NCBI RefSeq assembly: GCF_020103725.1 | Contig: NZ_JAHXBG010000002.1 | Coordinates: forward strand, 372,001 to 436,000 | DNA length: 64,000 nt | Origin: Hyalangium gracile | GTDB lineage: Bacteria > Myxococcota > Myxococcia > Myxococcales > Myxococcaceae | Direction of reading: 5' to 3' | Shown here: piece by piece, positions 8,819-16,880 of the stretch | How the letters are laid out: each line of letters starts with the position of its first letter | How positions within the stretch are numbered: the stretch's first letter is position 1 | The notes under the pieces: model-generated | Databases searched by the model: none | Seen by the model: only the letters and a program-made list of their open reading frames with translations | What the model was told of the DNA's origin: nothing | Program-made: the position numbers and the translations under genes

Positions 8819-9257
8819 AGTAGCGAGCCGTCGCCTCGGTGCGTCACCGACTTCGATATCGCCAGATCTGCCCCAGGAGGAGTTGCCGTGGGGGACGAGG
8901 ACGTGCCCGGATTCCCTGCCGAGTTGACGTCCGATTTCTAAAGCCAACGTGGCTTGCTAGGTTGGGTGGCGGGGAGAGCCATGGCGACGGCCCGCAGACG
9001 CAGACCTGGACAGGTGAGCGATCGTTTGGCGAGCGCGCCGAAGGCTGCCGCCCATGAACAGGGCCGGAGATCCTATGCGCCGCAGACGCTAGCCCGGATC
9101 GGTCACACCGGGTACGGACGTAGGAAGGATGCCGCAACGTAGCCCAGCGGAGGAGCCGCGCGATGGCTTGCGCCGGTTCTGATGTCGGCAACAGGCAAGA
9201 CACGGCCCTCTCCGGCCGGAGTGAGGCCCGCAGGAGGTTGTCAAAGAGCAGCGGACG
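8819..9257. other. No supported gene
   Basis: About 440 bp between the membrane-protein fragment and the IS1380-type remnant. Long frames exist on the minus strand but their translations are Pro/Ser/Arg-rich and look like shadows of GC-rich DNA. The segment ending AGGAGGTTGTCAAAGAGCA (about 9233-9251) may belong to the terminal part of the IS1380-type element. Confidence 0.4.
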
Positions 9258-9434
9258 TCAGGAGGAGGCGGCGGGTACGGTGAGCAGTTGCTGGGCGATG
9301 CGCGCGAAGATCTCGCGTACCGGGGCGGCGGCGCTCAGCGAGAGGACGACGCGGCGGACGCTCACGCGGACGATGGCGGCAAGTTTCAGCAGCTTCAGCC
9401 GAAGGGTACCAGCCTGGGCGCACTCGAGTTCGGT
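9258..9434 (-). pseudogene. C-terminal remnant of an IS1380-type transposase
   Basis: The minus strand encodes RTELECAQAGTLRLKLLKL, then VRVSVRRVVLSLS and a C-terminal helix ending in LLTVPAASS. The pattern of a basic K-L-A-x-V-R-V-S-V-R-R-V segment followed by P-x-R-E-I-F-A-R is typical of the end of IS1380-family transposases. About 57 codons remain, directly abutting the IS91 element at 9435, which probably replaced the rest. Confidence 0.55.
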
Positions 9435-11118
9435 GCGTATAGGCGGGATAGAGGCCATGTTGCGGGTGAGGGCAGGAGCGGAGGTGCCGAGGAGGAGCGC
9501 TGACAGGCGCCGCCCGAGCAGTGAGCCAAGCGGGTGGACAGGCCGCGCAGCCCCTTGAGGTACACGACTGCCCAGGCCGCCCTCCCATGGGGTGCGCGGA
9601 AGGGGACTGGCCTTTTGGCTCTGGGGAGGCGTCAGCCTCAACACCCCGCGGCCTGGGTTGATTCTTGCGCCGGGGCCAGGCGCACACCTGCCGTGGGCAA
9701 GCCCAGGTGCTCCAGTATCGCTCGCACTCCCCTGCCTGCCTTCACGTACGCCAAGACCCGCCTCCTGCCTCCACACCTCACGCAGGCGAACACCTCGAAG
9801 TCGAACGTCCTCTTCAGCAACTCTGCCCAATCCACTCGCGGCCTCCTCTCCTTCATCCCCTCCTTTCTCACCGCTGCCTCACTTCCCGCTCTCGCCTCCT
9901 CTGCTGGGGGGACCAGAAATGGCCGCAGTTTGGCGCCTGGCGCAAAGACGCCGTGGAACCTCGTGAGGTTTGCCCGAGGCGGAGGCACCAGGGACGCCAC
10001 ACGCCGTAACAGTTCCAGCCCGGTGAAGAGCAGGTGCGTGGCGCCGTCCGGCAGCGGGCGCTTCATGCGATAGGCGATGCGACCGTCCTCCGCTCGTGAC
10101 AAACGCTCCAGCGCCAGTGCGCCACGCGCCCCGTAGCGGCATAGCCGCTCCAGTCCCTGCCTGTCGTTGGCATGCAAATGCGTGTTGGCGTGCAAGGAGA
10201 ATCCCTCCATCAAGGCGCATCGGGGCTGCTTGCTGGGAGGGGGCCGGACGTCCACCTCCGTCCAGCGCAGCCGTTGCTGCAGGGAGTGCGCCTGGTACGC
10301 CTGCAGCGCGTCCTCGGGGCCTTGCGCGGGCAGGGCTCCTCTTTTCTCCAGCAGGCGCAGCACCCGGTGGCGTACCCCCCTCAGCAGCCGCTCCACCTCG
10401 CCTTGCGTGGGCGGCGGCAACGGCTCGAAGCGCACGCCGCTCTCCCGCGGCACGAAGACGCCGTCCGGCACCAGCGAGTGGAAGTGCGGAGTCACCTGCA
10501 AGGCGGAGCCGAAGAACGGGATGAACGACACGGCCCCGACCTGCCCACCCCGCAGGCCCTGCCGCCGTGCCCTTCGGCGCTGCAGGGCAAACACCGCGCG
10601 TAGGAAGACGGTGAGGACGTCCGAGAGCAGTCCCACGTCCTTGAGCAGCACCCACCGGATCCGGTGCGGAAAGGACAGCGTCCACTGCCGGTAGGGCACG
10701 TGCGGCAGCACCTGCTCCACCAGATGCACCGCCGTCACATGCGCCCGCTTCGCGTTGCAGGACGGGCACACCCCTCGTCCCTTGCACGAGAAGGCGACGA
10801 GCAGCTCGTCCTTGCAACTCTCGCAGCGCACCCGCGCGAAGCCGTGCGCCAGCACTCCGCATTCCAGGTACCTGGCGAAGTCCCGCTCCACGTACCGGGG
10901 CAGGCCGCGCCCTACCTCGCTGGCTTCCGCCAGCAATGTGGCCAGGTTCTCCCGCACCGCCTCGTACAGCACCGTCCTCTCCGGCTGCCTTCGCCGGTAC
11001 GCCCACCCGTGCGTTCTCACCAGCCCCTCCCCAGCCACACCTCGCCAGGGCACACGCTACCGTCCGCCTCCCACGGGCCCCGTGGAGCCCCTGCCTGCTT
11101 GTGGGGATCGGGGCCTAT
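9435..11118 (-). mobile_element. Complete-looking IS91-family element, copy 2
   Basis: It contains an intact 471-codon transposase with about 200 bp beyond its stop. The 3' side begins at the same GCGTATAGG boundary as copy 1. The 5' end is placed near 11118 because host-like sequence (GAACAAGCTACAG) follows, but this edge is a guess. IS91-type elements move by rolling-circle replication, have no terminal inverted repeats and make no target duplication, and none is seen here. Confidence 0.75.
9638..11053 (-). CDS. IS91-family rolling-circle transposase (471 aa)
   Basis: The N-terminal zinc-binding domain has cysteines at C65, C77, C80, C90, C96 and C99, in the spacing of Zn_Tnp_IS91. The HUH nuclease histidines are in [11 protein letters not shown] (188-198). 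The Y2-transposase region contains [16 protein letters not shown] and [10 protein letters not shown]. After this comes a linker and a second zinc-ribbon-like CVRCGG near residue 415. Length and domain order are those of a complete family member, so activity is possible. The start is the first ATG and could lie some codons downstream, since many relatives begin near YRRRxPERTVLY. Confidence 0.85.
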   Translation of the reverse strand: MPWRGVAGEGLVRTHGWAYRRRQPERTVLYEAVRENLATLLAEASEVGRGLPRYVERDFARYLECGVLAHGFARVRCESCKDELLVAFSCKGRGVCPSCNAKRAHVTAVHLVEQVLPHVPYRQWTLSFPHRIRWVLLKDVGLLSDVLTVFLRAVFALQRRRARRQGLRGGQVGAVSFIPFFGSALQVTPHFHSLVPDGVFVPRESGVRFEPLPPPTQGEVERLLRGVRHRVLRLLEKRGALPAQGPEDALQAYQAHSLQQRLRWTEVDVRPPPSKQPRCALMEGFSLHANTHLHANDRQGLERLCRYGARGALALERLSRAEDGRIAYRMKRPLPDGATHLLFTGLELLRRVASLVPPPRANLTRFHGVFAPGAKLRPFLVPPAEEARAGSEAAVRKEGMKERRPRVDWAELLKRTFDFEVFACVRCGGRRRVLAYVKAGRGVRAILEHLGLPTAGVRLAPAQESTQAAGC

Positions 11119-11145
11119 GAGAACAAGCTACAGCAGACCCGCACT

Positions 11146-11179
11146 GGAGGCGGCAGGTTCGATTCCCGTCGCCTCTACC
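11146..11179 (+). other. tRNA/tmRNA 3'-end-like sequence, possible attachment site
   Basis: The core GGTTCGATTCCCGTCGCCTC followed by TACC is the arrangement of a T-arm and the 3' acceptor strand of a tRNA or tmRNA. The T-stem contains one A-C mismatch and there is no matching 5' half, so this is not a functional gene. Remnants of this kind are left when an integrative element inserts in the 3' end of a tRNA or tmRNA gene. A related sequence occurs at 37590-37617. Confidence 0.35.
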
Positions 11180-11266
11180 CCGAGAAGACCAGCAATCTTG
11201 GCCTTCTTCCCGGGCGGGATTCCGTGCAGGCTGAGCCGTCACCGCCTCGAACGAGGGAGTCGACCG

Positions 11267-12076
11267 ATGCAACTGCCACCCATCATTTACGGAACGGCGT
11301 GGAAGAAGGAGCGCACGGAGATGCTCGTTGCGCAGGCTTTGCGCGCGGGCTTCCGTGGCATCGACACGGCATGCCAGCCGAAGCACTACCACGAGCCCGG
11401 CGTCGGCGCGGCGCTCGCGTCCTGGCTGCAGGAGGGCATGCGCCGCGAGGACGTCTACGTACAGACCAAGTTCACGTCCCTCTCCGGCCACGACCCTCAG
11501 CGGATTCCGTATGACCCGCGGGCGAGCCTGCCCGAGCAGGTGGCGCAATCCTTCGCCACGTCGCTGCGCAATCTCCAGACGAGTTACGTGGACGCGCTGA
11601 TCCTCCATTCGCCGCTTCCCCGTGAGGAGCAGACGATGCAGGTCTGGCGCGCGATGGAATCGCTGATGGACTCGGGTGGCGCGCACCGCATCGGCATCAG
11701 CAACTGTTACAGCCTCGGCGCTCTCGAGCGCCTCCATGGCGCCAGCCGCATCAAGCCGGCCATCGTGCAGAACCGCTTCTATGCGGAGACCGGGTACGAC
11801 CGGGACATTCGCGAGTTCTGCACGCGCCACGGCATCGCGTACCAGAGCTTCTGGACGCTGACGGCCAATCCGCATCTGCTCGCCGATGACACGGTGCGCC
11901 GGCTGTCGCTCCAGTACGGCCGGACACCGGCGCAGATCCTGTTCCGTTACCTGACGCAGATCGGCGTCACGCCGCTCACCGGTACCACGTCGAAAACGCA
12001 CATGGGCGAGGATCTCGCCATCTTCGAGATCGAGCTGACCGCGAGCGAGCTCAGGGCCGTTTCGGCATTGCTCTGA
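11267..12076 (+). CDS. Aldo/keto reductase (269 aa)
   Basis: An NAD(P)H-dependent cytosolic reductase of the AKR superfamily with the (beta/alpha)8 fold. The catalytic tetrad can be traced: D33 in GIDTACQ, Y41 in KHYHEPG, K68 in VQTKF and H114 in LILHSP. The cofactor-binding C-terminal half has QNRFYAETG, QSFWTL and a GTTSKTHM phosphate-binding element. The length is slightly short but complete for the family. The start at 11267 was chosen because the similarity to AKRs begins at once (PIIYGTAW). The substrate cannot be predicted; relatives act on xylose-type sugars, 2,5-diketogluconate or methylglyoxal. It stands alone. Confidence 0.85.
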   Translation: MQLPPIIYGTAWKKERTEMLVAQALRAGFRGIDTACQPKHYHEPGVGAALASWLQEGMRREDVYVQTKFTSLSGHDPQRIPYDPRASLPEQVAQSFATSLRNLQTSYVDALILHSPLPREEQTMQVWRAMESLMDSGGAHRIGISNCYSLGALERLHGASRIKPAIVQNRFYAETGYDRDIREFCTRHGIAYQSFWTLTANPHLLADDTVRRLSLQYGRTPAQILFRYLTQIGVTPLTGTTSKTHMGEDLAIFEIELTASELRAVSALL

Positions 12077-12096
12077 TCGGAGGCGTCGCGGGCGAG

Positions 12097-12849
12097 CTAG
12101 CGGGTGGTCTTTTCGGCCGGGTGGAGCTGACCGCGGATGTCTCCGTAGTAGGTCTGCCCCGTCGTGTGGAGGTTGAAGTACAGCTCGCCCGCCTGGGCCA
12201 GCTGGGCCATCCCCGCCACCGTCAGCACCTTGGTCGGCTTCACTCCGGACAGCGACGGGCTCGGAATGATGCACCCCATGGTGAAGGCGCCGATCACGCT
12301 GCCGTGGCCGTGCTCCGTCGTCTTGACGATGTGCTCGTTGCGGATCTCCACCGAGAACATACCGTCGGCGATGTTGCTCTTGAGGTCGGTGGCGATGGAG
12401 AAGTCGACGAGGATCGGCCCGAGGATGCCCGGCTTGCCGCAGTGGATGTGGAACATGTTGATCTCGGCCGTGTTGACGCCTTCAATCTTCACGTCGACCC
12501 AGGCGCGGCTCAGATCCTTGCTGAAGCGCAGCTGCCCGTGGCCGCGATGGCCTGCCGCCTCGCGCTCCGCCCGGCTCAGCGACGGTGTCTGCGAGCGGAA
12601 CTGCTTCGGCACCGACGACGGCGTGTTCGCCTCCTCGTCGCCTTCCTGGTGCGGCGTCAGCCACGACTCGAACACCATCCCCACCTCCGTCCCCTTCGAT
12701 GGGTCGAGCGCTGGCGCCGCGGGCGCCGGCGAGGTAGCCGGCCTGGCCGTCGCGGGGGGAGCGGCTGACTCCGGCGGCGGCTTCGCCCAAGCCATGCCGC
12801 TGCTTCCGATCAGTGCCGCACACAAGAACGCATTCCGCACGATACGCAT
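12097..12849 (-). CDS. Secreted CHRD-domain protein (250 aa)
   Basis: A Sec signal peptide ending in GMAWA is followed by a Pro/Ala-rich linker to about residue 55. From about residue 100 the sequence follows the CHRD (chordin-like) domain: RAWVDVKIEG, NMFHIHCGKPGILGPILVDF and the closing YFNLHTTGQTYYGDIRGQL. CHRD proteins are exported beta-rich domains of unknown biochemical role, probably binding metals or other proteins through the conserved His residues. The start has a strong site, CAGGAGGCCCC, just upstream. It is transcribed towards the AKR gene, so the two are convergent. Confidence 0.8.
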   Translation of the reverse strand: MRIVRNAFLCAALIGSSGMAWAKPPPESAAPPATARPATSPAPAAPALDPSKGTEVGMVFESWLTPHQEGDEEANTPSSVPKQFRSQTPSLSRAEREAAGHRGHGQLRFSKDLSRAWVDVKIEGVNTAEINMFHIHCGKPGILGPILVDFSIATDLKSNIADGMFSVEIRNEHIVKTTEHGHGSVIGAFTMGCIIPSPSLSGVKPTKVLTVAGMAQLAQAGELYFNLHTTGQTYYGDIRGQLHPAEKTTR

Positions 12850-12948
12850 GGGGCCTCCTGTCTGCTCCGTTGCTGATCTTCGACCCTATCAGTGTGGAGA
12901 CACTGCCGAAAGCAACTGCCAGGGCGACGAGGGCTCACGGACGAGCAC

Positions 12949-15111
12949 CTACTGCACCGTGAATGACTCTGAAACCCCTTCATAAGGGTGGACTGCCCCG
13001 GTCCATCCCGACTTCCAGTGGCCCTTGTGACGGATGCGGTAGGTCCCAGCCTCGGCGTTCCTCGTGTCCCAGGTGATCGTGATCCTGGAGTAGGAGATGC
13101 CGCTCCGTTCCCACCGGTACGTCGTCTCCGGGTCCCAGTCCCACGCGATCGCGACCCACGCGCCGTTCACCCGTCTCTCCACTGTCAGAAACGACCCCTG
13201 CGTCTGGAGATCGTTGTTCGGGTGCCCGCCCCAGTACTGCACGACCACCATGCTCCCCTTCGCATAGCTCGCGGCCGGCTGGGTGATCACGCTCCCGAAG
13301 TCCTGGTCGAGCGGCTTGTCGTCCAGCATCACCTTCGGAGTCAGATCGATCGTCTGCTCCGTCACGTCCTCGGGCGTGGGGCCGGCCGCGACCTCGGCAC
13401 CACCGGCGATCGCCTGGCTGAGCTTGCGGTACTCCTGCTGAAAGCCGGCCAATTCGTTCGGACCGAACTGCGTGCAGGCTCCCTCGTACCACTGCCGCGC
13501 GTACTCCTCCCGCGTGGCCAGGTATGACGCGTACGAGTTGGAGAGCCCGGCGATGACCGCCGTGTCGACGCCAACGCTCGCAAGCTCCGTCTTCACCGTG
13601 TCCTTCAAGCGGCGACCCGACATGGTGGTCACCTCGGCGGGCACGGCGACGATGGCCAGGTTCCCTATCTTCAGCACCTGGAGGGGCATGATCTGCGGCG
13701 TCATGGTCGGCCCCAGGATGTTGGGACGCGCCACGCCGGTCGGGATCAGCACCGGCTTCTCCGCATGGCACTGCTGGTATGCCGCATCGTGGGTTGCCGG
13801 CCACACCAGGGCGAAGGCGCCGCCCAGGATTTTGAAGAGCGCCGCCTTGCCGGCGTCCTCGCTCCACTGCACGCTGTCGACGGTGGTCCCGTTCGGGAAG
13901 AGCGGCACGGGGCTCGGATTGTCGTACGGGCTGCCGGCCGAGAAGGACGCCCCCATGCCGGCCGCGCAGGTCAGGGCTCCCGCGGACGCGACGTAGAGCG
14001 TCCGCATGTCCACCCACTCGTGGCGGAAGTCCACCGAGCCGGTCAGCTCCCTCGTCGCGCCGTTGTAGAGCTCCCTGGCTTTGCCGTACTGCTTGAGGAC
14101 GGCGTTCTCCAGGCTTCGATTCTTCTCGAAGGTCAGATCCGGGGGAGCCTGGCCGAACCCGATGTTCGGCGTCACATCGCCGGCACTCGACTGGGCGAAC
14201 GCCGCCACGAACGTCCTGGCTGCCAGGTAATCGGTCCCCTTGTCCTTCTCGAAGAGGTACGACGCCCAGCCCTTGTTGTCGCCGCTGATCAGCGTGTTCT
14301 CGGGGCCGATGCTGTCCGGGTGCAGCGCGTACCAGTTCACCATGCCGATCTCCTCACCATCGAGGCCGACGAGCTTCAGCAGCGTCATGGTCTTGTCCGT
14401 GTTGCTGTCGTACCGGGCCCGCTCCGCCGCGGGGTTGCTGTCGTAGGGTTCCACCGCGCGGTTCCCGCCGCAGCCCTCGAGGGTTCCTTCGTTGACGAGG
14501 ATCCTGCCGGGCTTCACGTTCTCATGGGCGCGCAGGATGGACTGGTAGATGCCATCCACGATCGCGTTGAAGTTCTGTCTCACGAACCCGTTGGTGGTCG
14601 CGTCATACAGGAAGTACCCCGAGTAACCTCCGGGACCGCTGTGGGTGTGCGTCGCCGACAGGAGGATGTTCTTCGTGCTGTAGTACCTGGCGAGCTCCGC
14701 ATGGGCCGCGATCTTCTCGCTCACCTTCACCTTGACCATCTGGAAGATGTGGCCCAGGTCGGCGCTGACGAAGACGACCCGCCTGTCACCATCGCCGATG
14801 ACGAAGGCCCGTGAGCGCAGCCGCATGTGGATGCCAGCGGTCTTCTGCTCCGCTACGGCGAAGCCCATCATCCCGATCTCTCCGGCCGGACCGGTGATGT
14901 CGTAGATGCCGCTTCCGATGAGGAAGACGCTGCCTCCGGATCGGGCGGTGATGCCGCTGACCTCGTTGCCCTGGTTGTACCGGTTGTAGCTCGTCCCTTC
15001 CGAGGACGCCCCGTCGTTCCGGGCGCCGTCCAGGCACCCGGCGGCGCAGACGACGTACCCCCAGAGCAACAAGGAAAGCGTCCGATGGACTCTGGCGATG
15101 GTGGTGCGCAC
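12949..15111 (-). CDS. Neutral ceramidase-like secreted hydrolase (720 aa)
   Basis: Neutral ceramidases hydrolyse the N-acyl bond of ceramide to give sphingosine and a fatty acid and use an active-site zinc. This protein has the N-terminal hallmark GIYDITGPAGEIGMMGFA, the active-site block LLSATHTHSGPGG with the nucleophilic serine and zinc histidines (about residues 151-163), NWYALHPDS, and a C-terminal immunoglobulin-like domain ending in SESFTVQ. I chose a GTG start at 15111 because GGGAGGAGG lies at the right distance and the first residues then form a signal sequence ending in CAAGC, a weak lipobox. The protein is probably exported. Length agrees with bacterial ceramidases. In myxobacteria, which make sphingolipids, the substrate could be internal or prey-derived. 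Confidence 0.85.
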   Translation of the reverse strand: MRTTIARVHRTLSLLLWGYVVCAAGCLDGARNDGASSEGTSYNRYNQGNEVSGITARSGGSVFLIGSGIYDITGPAGEIGMMGFAVAEQKTAGIHMRLRSRAFVIGDGDRRVVFVSADLGHIFQMVKVKVSEKIAAHAELARYYSTKNILLSATHTHSGPGGYSGYFLYDATTNGFVRQNFNAIVDGIYQSILRAHENVKPGRILVNEGTLEGCGGNRAVEPYDSNPAAERARYDSNTDKTMTLLKLVGLDGEEIGMVNWYALHPDSIGPENTLISGDNKGWASYLFEKDKGTDYLAARTFVAAFAQSSAGDVTPNIGFGQAPPDLTFEKNRSLENAVLKQYGKARELYNGATRELTGSVDFRHEWVDMRTLYVASAGALTCAAGMGASFSAGSPYDNPSPVPLFPNGTTVDSVQWSEDAGKAALFKILGGAFALVWPATHDAAYQQCHAEKPVLIPTGVARPNILGPTMTPQIMPLQVLKIGNLAIVAVPAEVTTMSGRRLKDTVKTELASVGVDTAVIAGLSNSYASYLATREEYARQWYEGACTQFGPNELAGFQQEYRKLSQAIAGGAEVAAGPTPEDVTEQTIDLTPKVMLDDKPLDQDFGSVITQPAASYAKGSMVVVQYWGGHPNNDLQTQGSFLTVERRVNGAWVAIAWDWDPETTYRWERSGISYSRITITWDTRNAEAGTYRIRHKGHWKSGWTGAVHPYEGVSESFTVQ

Positions 15112-15159
15112 GACCCTCCTCCCAGGTGCGGCACGCGAAATAGTCCCAGAAAAAAGGGT

Positions 15160-15273
15160 CTGCGTGTCCAACAGGACGTCACGAGAAATGCGTGCACTCG
15201 GGACTGCAACGGCGATCCGGAGTGCATCCTGGACTGTGACAGCTTCAACGAGTGTCAGTACGGCTGTTATTGA
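15160..15273 (+). pseudogene. Cys-rich C-terminal remnant
   Basis: The frame ending at 15271-15273 encodes RNACTRDCNGDPECILDCDS and then FNECQYGCY. It has six cysteines in pairs, which looks like a real secreted mini-protein and not random DNA. No start codon with a ribosome binding site precedes it in frame, so it is either the 3' end of a decayed gene or a gene with an unusual start. The next gene also encodes a small Cys-rich secreted protein, suggesting a former tandem pair. Confidence 0.35.
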
Positions 15274-15324
15274 GTACCTCTGCTGATTGTTGTCACGAAT
15301 TGCTGTCCCCCTCACCCATAAGGA

Positions 15325-15627
15325 ATGAACATGTTCAAGAAGGCAATGACTGGTCTCGTCGTGGCGCTGGTGCTCTCTCCCGTCGCGGCGCTGGCGAACT
15401 CCGCGCGCTCCAACTGCACCCCTGGTGACACGCGCCAGTGCCCGCGCACCACGGACCCGTACTGCTACCAGGAGTGCACCGCCTTCGGGAACTGGACGAC
15501 CTCGTGCTGGTGCGACTACCCGGCGCAGGAGGACCAGGAGCAGGCCTCCCGCGGTGGCGAGGCCTCCAAGCGCCTGTGCAGCGAGCTGAAGCCGGCTCCC
15601 GAGCAGACGCAGACCCAGTCGAAGTAA
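15325..15627 (+). CDS. Small secreted Cys-rich protein (100 aa)
   Basis: A clear Sec signal peptide (MFKKAMTGLVVALVLSPVAALA) precedes a mature domain with seven cysteines (CTPGD, CPRTTDPYCYQEC, SCWCDY and one near the end, RLCSEL). The cysteines suggest a disulfide-stabilised exported mini-protein. The start may be the ATG at 15325 or the one two codons later; AAGGAATGAAC precedes them. I do not recognise the family. A hairpin with a T-run follows the stop. Confidence 0.7.
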   Translation: MNMFKKAMTGLVVALVLSPVAALANSARSNCTPGDTRQCPRTTDPYCYQECTAFGNWTTSCWCDYPAQEDQEQASRGGEASKRLCSELKPAPEQTQTQSK

Positions 15628-15653
15628 TCGCCGCTGAGTCAGCGTTGAACGTC

Positions 15654-15702
15654 ACGGCGATCCGGCAGGGGGAAATCCGGGTCGCCGTGGCGGTCTTTTC
15701 GC
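15654..15702 (+). terminator. Terminator-like hairpin followed by a T-run
   Basis: ACGGCGA-TCCGG pairs with CCGG-GTCGCCGT across a loop of about 12 nt, and GGCGGTCTTTT follows. It lies 27 bp beyond the stop of the small Cys-rich gene. Confidence 0.6.
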
Positions 15703-15869
15703 TCACCGCACTCCCTATGGCCTATGGCGTCAGGGTGATGATGGCGAGCTCCGGTCGGCACATGAAGCGGATGTCCAGGATGGGTCGGGTTCGACCTGGG
15801 GGCTTCCGGGCGGAGGGCTCGAGGCTCACGGCCTGGAAGGCAGCAGATCCCTGCCCGCCGGGCAAGGGC

Positions 15870-16697
15870 TCAGCGCCACGCCCCGCGAGCCGCTGCCTCG
15901 GCGGCATACGTCTCGAAAGACTTGGGCTCTCGACCGGTGAGCCGTCGTACGACGTCGGTCGGCTTCCCGTCCCCCTGCTCTCTCAGCGCGGTGAACGCCT
16001 TGACCTCGTTCAGCGTCTGCTCCCGGGGGAGCCCCAGCGCGCCCATCGCCGCCAGGTAGTCCTCGGCCCTCCCCAGGAAGCGGACGGCCCGGCCCGACGC
16101 CCGGCTGATGATCTCGACGGCCTCCGCGAAGGACAGCGCCCGAGGCCCGGTGACTTCGTAGCTCTGCCCGGCATGGCCGTCCCCGGTGAGCACCGCCGCG
16201 GCCACGGCCGCGATGTCGTCGGCGTCCACGAAGGTCTGGCGGAGATTGCCCAGGGGAACCGCGACCTCTCCCGCCATCACCGCATCTCGGAACACGCCCT
16301 CGTCGAAGTTCTGGTTGAACCAGTCCGGGCGCACGATCGTCCAGTCCACACCGGACTCCCGCACCATCCGCTCGGCCCCCATCAGCCGCTCGTCGCCCAT
16401 GGGCTCGATGGCCCGGCTGGACAGCAGCACGATGTGCTTGATGCCCTGCTCCACCGCGCACCGGACGAACGACGGGTCCAGGGGCAGCTCGTGCGGCATC
16501 ATCAGGTACATCCGCCCGGCGCCAGCCACCGCGGGCTTCCAGGTCCCTGGCTCCGACCAGTCGAACCGAACCTCTCCCTTCCGGGAGGCGGCCCGGACCT
16601 TGACGCCCGCCGCGCGCAGCAGGCCCGTCAGCCTCCGACCGGTCGTTCCCGTGGCTCCGAGTACGAGGATCTCATTCTTCGCCAAGTGCGCCGTCAC
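15870..16697 (-). CDS. NmrA-type NAD(P)-binding reductase (275 aa)
   Basis: This is an atypical short-chain dehydrogenase/reductase. The dinucleotide-binding motif is ILVLGATGTTGRR near residues 9-21. It continues with the NmrA pattern: VRAASRKGE, MYLMMPHEL, IKHIVLLSSRA, DWTIVRPDWFNQNF and TFVDADDIAAVAAA. The GTG start at 16697 was chosen because the Rossmann strand begins nine residues later; the longer frame adds 30 unsupported residues. There is no Tyr-xxx-Lys catalytic pair, so it may act as a redox sensor or as a reductase in the style of NAD(P)H azoreductase-like proteins. It stands alone and is divergent from selO. Confidence 0.8.
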   Translation of the reverse strand: MTAHLAKNEILVLGATGTTGRRLTGLLRAAGVKVRAASRKGEVRFDWSEPGTWKPAVAGAGRMYLMMPHELPLDPSFVRCAVEQGIKHIVLLSSRAIEPMGDERLMGAERMVRESGVDWTIVRPDWFNQNFDEGVFRDAVMAGEVAVPLGNLRQTFVDADDIAAVAAAVLTGDGHAGQSYEVTGPRALSFAEAVEIISRASGRAVRFLGRAEDYLAAMGALGLPREQTLNEVKAFTALREQGDGKPTDVVRRLTGREPKSFETYAAEAAARGAWR

Positions 16698-16880
16698 GCA
16701 TGCACCCCCGACAGAGATGTGGATCTGCAGCTGTTCGCTCGAGAAACAGCGGGGCCGCTGGATATGCTCGAACCGAGCCGCTGACAAGCTGCTTGTTCCG
16801 CATCCGTGCAGGCGTCAATGCTGAGCCCGGAGCGAGCCATCGTCCCGCATCAGCGGTGCCTCTCGCGCATCTGAATCCAC

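Noticed and set aside
8819-9257. A 119-codon minus-strand gene
   Set aside because: Pro/Ser/Arg-rich translation, no ribosome binding site and no pattern of a real protein.
9435-9440. GTTC/CTTG target tetranucleotide of IS91 next to the origin end
   Set aside because: Neither tetranucleotide abuts the three copies at the shared boundary, so the target cannot be read with confidence.
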